From: an uncultured Collinsella sp.
GTDB taxonomy: Bacteria; Actinomycetota; Coriobacteriia; Coriobacteriales; Coriobacteriaceae
NCBI GenBank assembly: GCA_900547025.1
Contig: UREZ01000038.1
Location: forward strand, 1-16,877
Reading direction: 5' to 3'
DNA: 16,877 nucleotides
Shown one piece after another: positions 1-7,925 of the stretch. Below the pieces are notes generated by a model. That model was not told the origin of the DNA, did no database searches, and saw nothing but the letters and a program-made list of their open reading frames with translations. The first letter of the stretch is position 1, and each line of letters begins with the position of its first letter. Position numbers and translations under genes: made by a program.

Positions 1-2
1 CC

Positions 3-281
3 AAGGGCGGCAAACCGGCGCTGCGCGGTGCCGCGAGCGCCGAGCTGCTCGAGGAAGAGCGCGGCGACGGCCGCATCCCGGGCCTTAAGAAAGGTTTCCC
101 CGGCGAGGGTGGCAGCATGGACTTCGACGCCCTGCTCGATCGCGTGGAGGCCGGCATCGCCGAGCGCTTGCGCGAACTCGAGGCGGGCAACGTCGTTGCT
201 GTCGACCCGGCGTCGACGCAGGCCGCGCATGCCCGCTGCTCGTATAACCACGAAGGAACGTTTGTAAGGAGGGACGTGTAG
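3..281 (+). CDS. addB: AddB-type helicase-nuclease subunit, C-terminal end (partial)
   Basis: Only the last 92 codons are present; the gene enters from the left edge and ends at TAG 279-281. The frame is open throughout and uses codons like its neighbours. It shows a predicted amphipathic helix (MDFDALLDRVEAGIAERL) followed by GNVVAVDP and the tail ARCSYNHEGTF. In AddB and related RecB-family nucleases the same place holds a helix, a 'G-x-I-x-x-x-P' turn and an iron-sulfur motif of the form C-x2-C-x-Y-x5-F with a third Cys. Here only one Cys is left: His stands where the first Cys should be and Gly where the third should be. Its position directly before addA, 3 bases apart, supports the AddB assignment. 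The catalytic domains lie outside the window, so the call rests on the tail and the neighbour. It could be another RecB-family exonuclease. Confidence 0.6.
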   Translation, partial: KGGKPALRGAASAELLEEERGDGRIPGLKKGFPGEGGSMDFDALLDRVEAGIAERLRELEAGNVVAVDPASTQAAHARCSYNHEGTFVRRDV

Positions 282-284
282 ACC

Positions 285-3200
285 ATGGATCTTTCGACTT
301 TGATGCCGCAACAGCTGCAGATTGTCAAAACGCTCGACCGCCCGCTGTTTGTCTCGGCGGGCGCCGGTTCGGGTAAGACCTTTACCCTCACGCGCCGCAT
401 CGTCTATGCGCTCTCGCCCGAATCCGGTCCGTTCGTCGAGCATCTGGACCAGGTACTCGCCATCACCTTTACCAAGGATGCCGCGGCCGAGATCCGCGAC
501 CGCGTGCGCCGTGCGCTTATCGACGAGGGTATGGACGAGGAAGCACTGACCGCCGACGACGCGTGGATTTCGACCATTCACGGCATGTGCTCGCGTATCC
601 TGCGCGCGCACGCGCTGGAGCTGGGCATCGACCCCGAGTTCACGGTGCTCACCGATACCGACGAGCTCATGGATCAGGCTGTTGAGCATGTGCTGGGTCG
701 CGCGACGGCACCCGATGCCGCCCCCGAGCTCGCGGCATCGCTCAAGGCCCTCTATGCCTGGTATCCCATGGCGGGCGAGGGCGGTTCCTTTGGCGGCGGT
801 ACGACCATCAAGGGTCTGGTGCGCGACCTGCTGGAGCTGTCGAGCCAGTTGCCGGGCGGTATGGACGACGTGCGCGTGGCGCGCGGCCAGGCCGATACCT
901 CGGCACTCGCCGATGCCTATCGCGCGGCGCTGGGTGCGAGCAAGGCCTCGACCGAGAAGGCGCAGGCGGCGCTCGATGCCATCGACGCGTTCGAGGCGAG
1001 CGGCAAGACCATGGCCGATGCGGCGCGACTCATGATGTCGTGCACCATGCCGCGCGCGAGCAAGGCATTCCCTAAGGAGCAAGCCGAGCTGCTCAAGGCC
1101 GAGGCCGCCGATGCGTTTATCAATATCGTGCTTGCCTGCGGTGGCCCGGCGCTCGATGCGCTGGTGGGCCTGGCCCGTTCCGTGGAGGCGGAGTACCGTG
1201 CGCTCAAGGCCGACCAGTCCGCGCTCGACAATAACGATCTGCTGCGCATGGCATATGAGGCGCTGCGCGATTATCCCGCCATCCGAGCCGCCTACGAGGG
1301 CCGCTTTAAGATGGTCATGATCGACGAGTTCCAGGATACCGACCAGATGCAGGTCGACCTGATCCGTTACCTGACCGGCGCGGGGGAGCGTGCGCTTTGT
1401 ACCGTGGGCGATGCGCAGCAGTCGATCTACCGCTTCCGCGGCGCCGAGGTCGAGGTCTTCCGTCGCCAGGAGCGCAAGGTGGGCTCGTCTACCGCGCCCG
1501 AGGCGACTGCCGCGGCCGACGCCCCTGCTGGCGAGCTCGTTAAGCTCGTGCGCAACTTCCGCAGCCATGACGAGGTGCTGCGTTACGTGGCGCGCGTCTT
1601 TGATGGCGACGATGGCGGCCTGATGCAGGGCTTTTTGGATCTTGAGGCGAGCGACGGCCGCAAGGACACGCTGGTGGCGGACGCCTCGCGTCGCCAGGCC
1701 CTCTTTGTTGCCGGCGGCAGTACGCAGGAGCGCACGCAGGCCAAGGCCCGTGCGATCGCCGAACGCTTCCGCGCACTTGCCGATGCCGGCCAGCCCCAGG
1801 GCGGCATGGTGCTGCTGCTGGGCCGCATGACCAACGCAGATGTCTACGCGCAGGCTTTCCGCGATCAGGGGCTCGACTGCGTCATCGCGGGCGGCTCGGT
1901 CTTTGCCCAGGCTGCCGAGGTGCAGACGGTGCGTGCCCTGGTCTGCGCGCTCGCCAATCCGGCCGATACGGCGCAGGGCCTTATGCCGCTGCTCGCCTCG
2001 CCGATGTTTGCGCTCGGCGCCCAGGAGTTCCTGGCGCTGGCGACCAAACTCGACGAGCAGACAGGCGAGACGTCGCGCCGCAACATCGATGCGGGCATCA
2101 TGAGTGATTTCGACGTGCCGGGTTTGCAAGACTTGCCGCTGGTGACGCGCGCCCGCGAGGTGCTGCGGTATGCGCTTCGTCGCGTGGGCCGCGATTCGTT
2201 CGCCGCCATCGCGCGCGACGTGGTCAACGCCTCCGGCTGGTTTGTGCGTCTGGCACAGCGCGGTCCCGAAGGCAAGGCCATTGCCGCCAACGTGCTCAAG
2301 GCGCTCGACGCCGTGGCCGAGGCGGAGGCCGAGTTCGGTAACTCGCCGCGTTCCATCGCGCTGGCCTTCGACCGCTTCTTGGCGGGCAAGGAAGCCCCGG
2401 GTGCCCTCAACGAGGAGGGCGACGGCGCGGTGCGCATCATGACGGTTCACGCCTCTAAGGGTCTGGAATATCCGGTCGTGGCGGTCGCCGAGTGCTTTGG
2501 CGTGCGTAAGCCCTCGGGTGCGGCACAGATGGGTCGCGTCGAGGGAGGAGCGCAGGTCGTGGCGCTGCCGGCACGCTTCGACGGCGTTAAGCTCACCGAC
2601 GGAACCTTTGTGAAGGGCGACGACGTCAAAAAGCAGTTTGAGCACGCGTTTAAGGGCAAGGGCACGTCGCTGTGGCTACCGCCGGAGCTCATGGAGGATG
2701 TCTGCGCGACGGGTTCTCCCGCCGAGGCATTCGTTCGCCTGCGCAACGACGACCTGCAGCTTTCGCTCGAGGAGCGGGCTCGTCTGCTCTATGTCGCCAT
2801 GACGCGTGCGCGCGAGCTGGTGATCTTGGCGATGGATGCCGGCGTGAGCCGCGGCAAGGTGGCGGCGCCGACCTTCGATGTCGAGACGGATCTGACCTAC
2901 GATGTCCTGCGCCGCATTCTGCCGACGGACGCTCTGGACATGCCGCAGCTCGATAGCGACCGTTTGGTGTTCGACAACTCCAAGCCGGGCGACTACGAGC
3001 TCATCTCGCTCGCGGGCTTTACCTTTGGCGAGCAGGCGTTTGAGGCCAACGCTTCGCTGGATGTCGAGGGCAGGCTTGTCCGCGGCGATGCCGATGCAGA
3101 TGCTGCCGACGATTCGGCCAGTACAATCGTCCCTGGTCCTGCCGACCCCAAGCCCGATTCGTTTGAGCTTGTGTATCCCCAGGCAGTGGGCGTGCGCATG

Positions 3201-3917
3201 GGCATCTGTCCATTTCCGGTGCGTGACTCGTATAGCTACTCGTCAATCGCCGCGGCGCTCCATGCCGAGACAGAAGACCGTGCCGCCGAGGCGCGTGTGC
3301 CCATGGACGAGGCTGGCGATGATGCGGAGTCGGATGGTTCCGAGATGACGGATGCGGACGTGGCCGCTGTCGAGCCCGCCGGCAACCCCATGGCGCTGGG
3401 CTCGGCGTTCCATGCCGCCTGCCAGTGGCTGATCGAGATGGGTTCCGATGCGCTGCCCGCTGAGCGTGCCGATGCTCTGGCGCGCCTGTGGCGCCTGACG
3501 CCGGAGCAGCGCGAACGCTTCGACGTTGCCCTGAACCGCTGGCTCAAGTCGGCTGTTCGTGCCGATCTGCTCGCGTGGCCGTGCGTTCGCGCCGAGGTGC
3601 CGTTCTTTTCGCTGGGCTGCGAGGACGAGGACATCGCTCGCTACGGTGCCTATGCCGAGGGCGCCATCGATGCACTGGCCACCGACCCGGCCGATCCGTC
3701 GCGCGCCCTGGTCATTGATTACAAGACGGGCGGCACGCCAGACGAGACGCCGGACCAGCTGCTCGAGAAGCACGCCCTGCAGGCGCGCGTTTACGCCGAC
3801 GTGTTGCACAAGGCGGGCTTTGAGGCCGTGACCGTCAAGTTCGTCCGCGTGGAGCAGCCGGATCCGACCCTCTTCGTCGAACCCGCCGAACCTCAAGTGG
3901 TCACCTACAACTTCTAG
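285..3917 (+). CDS. addA: AddA-type ATP-dependent helicase/nuclease (UvrD-like helicase + RecB-family nuclease)
   Basis: This 1210-residue protein is predicted to unwind and degrade double-strand DNA ends together with AddB, making 3' tails for RecA. Superfamily 1A helicase motifs are all visible: Walker A AGAGSGKT (25-32), Walker B IDEFQD (346-351), VGDAQQSIYRFRG (374-386), NFRS (424-427), TVHASKGLEYP (720-730) and LYVAMTRARE (835-844). The C-terminal PD-(D/E)XK nuclease shows His1043 (GSAFHAA), Asp1129 (GAIDAL), Asp1145 and Lys1147 (IDYKTG) and the Q-x3-Y motif 1166-1170. Between helicase and nuclease lie two acidic, Ala/Asp-rich stretches (about 936-955 and 1000-1030) that look like flexible linkers. 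Length matches AddA rather than UvrD or PcrA. The ATG at 285 follows an AAGGAGG ribosome site (about 267-273) inside the end of the upstream gene, which implies translation as one operon with addB. Confidence 0.9.
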   Translation: MDLSTLMPQQLQIVKTLDRPLFVSAGAGSGKTFTLTRRIVYALSPESGPFVEHLDQVLAITFTKDAAAEIRDRVRRALIDEGMDEEALTADDAWISTIHGMCSRILRAHALELGIDPEFTVLTDTDELMDQAVEHVLGRATAPDAAPELAASLKALYAWYPMAGEGGSFGGGTTIKGLVRDLLELSSQLPGGMDDVRVARGQADTSALADAYRAALGASKASTEKAQAALDAIDAFEASGKTMADAARLMMSCTMPRASKAFPKEQAELLKAEAADAFINIVLACGGPALDALVGLARSVEAEYRALKADQSALDNNDLLRMAYEALRDYPAIRAAYEGRFKMVMIDEFQDTDQMQVDLIRYLTGAGERALCTVGDAQQSIYRFRGAEVEVFRRQERKVGSSTAPEATAAADAPAGELVKLVRNFRSHDEVLRYVARVFDGDDGGLMQGFLDLEASDGRKDTLVADASRRQALFVAGGSTQERTQAKARAIAERFRALADAGQPQGGMVLLLGRMTNADVYAQAFRDQGLDCVIAGGSVFAQAAEVQTVRALVCALANPADTAQGLMPLLASPMFALGAQEFLALATKLDEQTGETSRRNIDAGIMSDFDVPGLQDLPLVTRAREVLRYALRRVGRDSFAAIARDVVNASGWFVRLAQRGPEGKAIAANVLKALDAVAEAEAEFGNSPRSIALAFDRFLAGKEAPGALNEEGDGAVRIMTVHASKGLEYPVVAVAECFGVRKPSGAAQMGRVEGGAQVVALPARFDGVKLTDGTFVKGDDVKKQFEHAFKGKGTSLWLPPELMEDVCATGSPAEAFVRLRNDDLQLSLEERARLLYVAMTRARELVILAMDAGVSRGKVAAPTFDVETDLTYDVLRRILPTDALDMPQLDSDRLVFDNSKPGDYELISLAGFTFGEQAFEANASLDVEGRLVRGDADADAADDSASTIVPGPADPKPDSFELVYPQAVGVRMGICPFPVRDSYSYSSIAAALHAETEDRAAEARVPMDEAGDDAESDGSEMTDADVAAVEPAGNPMALGSAFHAACQWLIEMGSDALPAERADALARLWRLTPEQRERFDVALNRWLKSAVRADLLAWPCVRAEVPFFSLGCEDEDIARYGAYAEGAIDALATDPADPSRALVIDYKTGGTPDETPDQLLEKHALQARVYADVLHKAGFEAVTVKFVRVEQPDPTLFVEPAEPQVVTYNF

Positions 3918-3929
3918 CCCTCAGATAAC

Positions 3930-3992
3930 TTGCGGTGGAATACGGACTGTTTTGGCCAAAAAAGCCGCCAAACAGTCCGTATTTCACCGCAA
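3930..3992. repeat. Long near-perfect inverted repeat between addA and dnaE
   Basis: The left arm 3930-3956 begins TTGCGGTGGAATACGG and the right arm 3967-3992 ends CCGTATTTCACCGCAA. They pair over 23 consecutive positions (one G-T wobble at 3938/3984), then a one-base bulge at T3953 and three more pairs, around a 10-base loop (CAAAAAAGCC). It starts 12 bases after the addA stop. No T-run follows on either strand, so it is not a textbook intrinsic terminator. It may act as a terminator or mRNA-stabilising hairpin, or be one copy of a dispersed intergenic palindrome. Confidence 0.8.
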
Positions 3993-4023
3993 CTGCAAGA
4001 GGAGCCGTGTGGGTTTGGCTAGG

Positions 4024-4054
4024 TTCGGGTGCCGTCCGCGCCGTGCGGTAAAAT
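4024..4054 (+). promoter_or_regulatory. Possible dnaE promoter
   Basis: A TAAAAT hexamer at 4049-4054 is a good -10 candidate, about 40 bases before the dnaE start. The best -35 is weak (TTCGGG 4024-4029, spacing 19). Its place after the 3930-3992 hairpin suggests a new transcript beginning before dnaE, but the call rests mostly on one hexamer. Confidence 0.35.
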
Positions 4055-4093
4055 CGTTCAGTCAGAACACGAACCCGCATCGGAGCTCATCAC

Positions 4094-7000
4094 ATGGCAT
4101 TCGTCCATCTGCACAACCACACTGTCTTTTCCATGCTCGACGGCGCAACCCGTATCCAGGATATGGTCAACCGTGCCGTTGAGCTGGGCATGCCCGCCGT
4201 GGCCATTACCGACCACGGCTACATGTATGGCGTGCCCGACCTGGCGCTGGCCTGCGACGCCGTCAACCACAACACGCCCGAGTACAAAACCTGGAGCCAC
4301 GACAAGGCCTTCTTGGAAAAGGACCGTCGTGACGAGCTGGTGGAGCCCGATCCCGAGGAAAACCCGCGCGAGCATGCCCAGTATGTGAAGGACATGGCCA
4401 TGTGGGACGAGAAGGGCAATATCGACGAGCTCAAGCCGCCCCTGGTCATCAAACCCATCTTTGGCTGCGAGGTCTACTTTACGCCGGACGAGACCCTTGC
4501 CCGCGACCACAAGCCCGAGCTCTACCACATGATCCTTCTGGCCAAGGACCAGGAGGGCTATGTCAACCTGATGCAGACGGTTTCCGAGGCCGCCGTGCAG
4601 GGCTTTTACTACAAGCCGCGCGTGACGCTCGACAACCTGCGTCGCCATGCCAAGGGCATGATTTGCACGAGCGCCTGCATTGCGGGCATCATCCCCAAAT
4701 ACATCGACCGCGGCGACATGGAAGGCGCCATCAAGTGGGCCGAAACCTTCCGCGACACCTTCGATCCCGGCGACTTCTATATCGAGATTCAGGAACACGG
4801 CATTACCACCGATAATGGCCTGACCGACGAGCAGATGGACCGTACGCTCATCGACATCGCCAAACAGGTGGGCGTCAAGGTCATCGCTACCAACGACTTT
4901 CACTACCTGCGCCGCGAGGATGCGCCCGTGCAGGACGTCATCATGTGCATCGGCATGAACGCCAAGGTCGACGACCCCAACCGCATGCGCATGACCGGCT
5001 CGGAGTTTTATATGAAGACCGAGGAGGAGATGCGGGCGATGTTCCCGTATTGCCCCGAGGCCTGTGACAACACGCTCGAGATTGCCGACAAGTGCTACGT
5101 GGAACTGGACTGGGACTCCATCATCCTGCCGCGCTTCCCGTTGCTCGATCCCGGCGAGACGCACGAGAGCCAGTTCCGCCGCGAGTGCGAGAAGGGCCTG
5201 CGCCAGCACTACGGTGACGACTGGGCCACGCGCGAGATCGGCGGCGTCAACATCAAAGAGCGCTTTGAGTACGAATACAAGGTCATCTGCGACAAGGGCT
5301 TTGCCGCCTACTTTTTGATCGTCGCCGAGTACGTGCAATGGGCTAAGGACAACGGCATCGGCGTCGGCCCCGGCCGTGGCTCGGCCGCCGGCGCTATCGT
5401 CGCCTACGCCATGAACATCACCGCGTTTGACCCGCTCGAGAACGGCCTGATGTTCGAGAGGTTCCTGTCCCCGCAGCGTACCGAGATGCCCGATATCGAT
5501 ATGGACTTCGACGATGAGCGGCGCCTCGAGGTCGTGGAGCACGTTCGCCAGCTCTACGGCCCCGAGAAGGTCACCCACGTCATCACCTACTCGACCATTA
5601 AGGCCAAGCAGGCCATCAACGACGCCGCGCGCGTCCTGGACTACCCGGTCTACATGGGCCAGCGCCTGTCCAAGATGGTCTCGAGCGACCCCAAGGTCAA
5701 GCTCAAGCAGGTGCTCGAAAAACAACCCGGCAAAGAGGATCTGTTTAACCCCGACTTTGCCGAGGCCTATAAAAAGGACGACGACGCCCGCCGCATCATC
5801 GACACGGCGCTCTCGATTGAGGGCCTCACCCGTGGCGAGGGCGTGCACGCGTGCGCCGTTCTGATCTGCCGCGACCCCGTCAACGAGCATGTGCCCACCA
5901 AGCTCGACACCAAGGGCGGCGTCGAGATTACCCAGTACGAGGGCCATACCGTTGCCGACATGGGCCTGCTCAAGATGGACTTCCTTGGCCTGCGCACGCT
6001 GACGGTTATCTCCAAGGCCAAGGCAAACATCAAAAAGAACTTCGGCATCGACATCAAAGAGGAAGAGATTCCCTTTGACGATCCCGAGATCTTTAAGCTC
6101 ATGGGCTCCGGCCACACCGCCGGCGTCTTCCAGGTCGAGTCCGCCGGCATGACGGCCACGATCAAGAACATGAAACCCACCGAATACAAGCACGTCGTGG
6201 CATTGATCGCTCTGTACCGCCCGGGCCCGCTGGGCGCCGGCATGGTTTCGTCCTACATCAACCGTATGAACGGCAAGGAGCCGGCCGTCTCCTACGACGA
6301 CCGCCTGGACGACATCCTGGGCGAAACCTACGGCACCATGGTCTACCAGGAGCAGGTTATGCTCATCTCCGTCGAGATGTGCGGCTTCTCCAAGGGCGAA
6401 TCGGACTCGCGTATCCGTAAGCCCGTGGCTAAGAAAAAGATCAAGCTGCTCACGTCGACGGTGCTCCACTGGGAGGATGGCTCGGACGAGACCACCTACG
6501 ACCACTGGATGAACGGTGCTATCAAGAACAACTACACGCGCGAGGTCGCCCAGAAGATTTGGGACGATGTTCTCGAGTTCGCGTCTTACGCCTTTAACAA
6601 GTCGCACTCCGCCGGCTACGCCATCCTGGTTATGCAGACGGCGTGGCTCAAGGCGCACTATCCGCACGAGTACATGGCGGCCGTTCTGACGTCCTACACG
6701 GGCAAGACCGACAAGATCGTTCATTACGTCTCGGCGTGCCGCCACGACGGCATCCCCGTGCTGTCGCCAGATGTCAACGAGTCCGGTACCGAGTTCACGG
6801 CTACCAAGGAGGGCGTGCGCTTTGGTCTGGCCGGCATCCGCGGCGTGGGCACTGGCGTGGCGCAGGCGATTATCGCCGAGCGCGAGGCGGGCGGCCCGTT
6901 TAAGACGCTGCACGACTTTGTCGAGCGCGTGGACTCGAGCCAGGCCAACCGTCGCGTGATCGAATCGCTCATCAAGGCAGGCGCCTTCGACTCCACGGGG

Positions 7001-7897
7001 TATCCGCGTCGCCAGATGATGCACTTTGTGGATAAGAACAACCCCGAGAACATCATCGATGCCGCCGTGAAGCGCCAAAAGGATCGCGCGAGCGGCCAGA
7101 CGTCGTTCTTCGATATGTTCGGCGACGTTGAGGGCTCGGGCTTTGAGGTGAGCGTGCCCGATCCGGACGGCCAGGAGTGGGACCGCCACCTTAAGCTGAG
7201 CCAGGAGAAGGAGGTTCTGGGCATCTATGTCTCGGACCACCCGTTGCGCCCGTTTGAGTATGCACTTAGCAAAGCGCGCGACTTCTCGTTCTCGCAGATC
7301 GACACCGGCTATGAGGTGCAAAACCCCACGGGCGGTACCATCAACCAGGAGATTCCCGAGGGCAAGGCGCTGTGGTGGGCCGGCATGGTCTCGAGCGTGT
7401 CCAAGCGCGTGACCAAAAACGGCGACCCCATGGGCATCGTGCAGCTCGAGGACATGGAAGGCGAGGCCACGGTCGTGGTGTTCCCCAAGACCTACAAGGA
7501 GGCCGAGGGGTATCTGTACGGCGAGGTCGATCCCGAGACCGGCGCGCAGCTGTCCGACGCGTTTGTGCGCATTAAGGGCAAGCTCGAGCGCTCGGACCGC
7601 GGCGACCAGATCATCGCGCAGGAGATTGTGCCGCTGGAGCTTAGCGAGGAGAAAAACAAGCCCAAGGTCTTTGAGGTCATGGTGCCCAACAGCCGCTTTA
7701 GCCAGGGCAATATGGCGCGCCTGGCCACGGTGCTCACCACCAACCCGGGCGGCGACCGCGTGGAGATCTTTATTGAGCAAGTCGACGGGCGCGTGCTGCG
7801 CGCTGAGGTGCCGGCCAAGGTCAATGCACGCTCGATTCCGCTGCTGGCAGAGGCAAAGGCCATCGTCGGCAACCAAGGCCGCGTGACGGTTATCTAA
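4094..7897 (+). CDS. dnaE: DNA polymerase III alpha subunit (replicative polymerase)
   Basis: This 1267-residue protein is the catalytic subunit of the replisome. The N-terminal PHP domain keeps the metal-binding pattern: His7, His9, Asp16, Asp40-His41, Glu126, His145, Cys195, and Asp268 and His270 (NDFHYL). The polymerase domain has GVGPGRGSAAG, the catalytic pair in PDIDMDF (Asp467, Asp469) and a third acidic residue at Asp629 (KMDFLGLRTLT). FNKSHSAGYA and WLKAHYPHEYMAAV mark the fingers/tandem helix-hairpin-helix region. QTSFF (1002-1006) fits a beta-clamp-binding peptide, and the OB-fold (about 1093-1135) includes GIVQLEDMEGEATVVVF. The segment normally reading LRRAMGKKK is IRKPVAKKK here (774-782), followed by an insertion rich in acidic and aromatic residues. 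GGAG at 4082-4085 lies 8 bases before the ATG. The length and the PHP domain fit DnaE1-type enzymes, not PolC. Confidence 0.97.
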   Translation: MAFVHLHNHTVFSMLDGATRIQDMVNRAVELGMPAVAITDHGYMYGVPDLALACDAVNHNTPEYKTWSHDKAFLEKDRRDELVEPDPEENPREHAQYVKDMAMWDEKGNIDELKPPLVIKPIFGCEVYFTPDETLARDHKPELYHMILLAKDQEGYVNLMQTVSEAAVQGFYYKPRVTLDNLRRHAKGMICTSACIAGIIPKYIDRGDMEGAIKWAETFRDTFDPGDFYIEIQEHGITTDNGLTDEQMDRTLIDIAKQVGVKVIATNDFHYLRREDAPVQDVIMCIGMNAKVDDPNRMRMTGSEFYMKTEEEMRAMFPYCPEACDNTLEIADKCYVELDWDSIILPRFPLLDPGETHESQFRRECEKGLRQHYGDDWATREIGGVNIKERFEYEYKVICDKGFAAYFLIVAEYVQWAKDNGIGVGPGRGSAAGAIVAYAMNITAFDPLENGLMFERFLSPQRTEMPDIDMDFDDERRLEVVEHVRQLYGPEKVTHVITYSTIKAKQAINDAARVLDYPVYMGQRLSKMVSSDPKVKLKQVLEKQPGKEDLFNPDFAEAYKKDDDARRIIDTALSIEGLTRGEGVHACAVLICRDPVNEHVPTKLDTKGGVEITQYEGHTVADMGLLKMDFLGLRTLTVISKAKANIKKNFGIDIKEEEIPFDDPEIFKLMGSGHTAGVFQVESAGMTATIKNMKPTEYKHVVALIALYRPGPLGAGMVSSYINRMNGKEPAVSYDDRLDDILGETYGTMVYQEQVMLISVEMCGFSKGESDSRIRKPVAKKKIKLLTSTVLHWEDGSDETTYDHWMNGAIKNNYTREVAQKIWDDVLEFASYAFNKSHSAGYAILVMQTAWLKAHYPHEYMAAVLTSYTGKTDKIVHYVSACRHDGIPVLSPDVNESGTEFTATKEGVRFGLAGIRGVGTGVAQAIIAEREAGGPFKTLHDFVERVDSSQANRRVIESLIKAGAFDSTGYPRRQMMHFVDKNNPENIIDAAVKRQKDRASGQTSFFDMFGDVEGSGFEVSVPDPDGQEWDRHLKLSQEKEVLGIYVSDHPLRPFEYALSKARDFSFSQIDTGYEVQNPTGGTINQEIPEGKALWWAGMVSSVSKRVTKNGDPMGIVQLEDMEGEATVVVFPKTYKEAEGYLYGEVDPETGAQLSDAFVRIKGKLERSDRGDQIIAQEIVPLELSEEKNKPKVFEVMVPNSRFSQGNMARLATVLTTNPGGDRVEIFIEQVDGRVLRAEVPAKVNARSIPLLAEAKAIVGNQGRVTVI

Positions 7898-7925
7898 GCT
7901 ACCCCGGGTGAGATTGGAGGAAGTG

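Noticed and set aside
3219..3388. Acidic, repetitive part of addA as a possible frameshift or insertion
   Set aside because: The frame stays open with normal codon use, and AddA proteins often have variable linkers between helicase and nuclease.
4055..4074. GTTC-N5-GAAC followed by another GAAC upstream of dnaE as a possible SOS box
   Set aside because: The half-sites have the opposite order and wrong spacing; LexA boxes here should read GAAC-N4-GTTC.
4058..7876. A 1272-codon open frame on the minus strand opposite dnaE
   Set aside because: It is the shadow of dnaE: strong third-position G/C bias removes stops from the opposite strand, and the translation shows no recognisable domain, only His/Val/Asp-rich low-complexity sequence.
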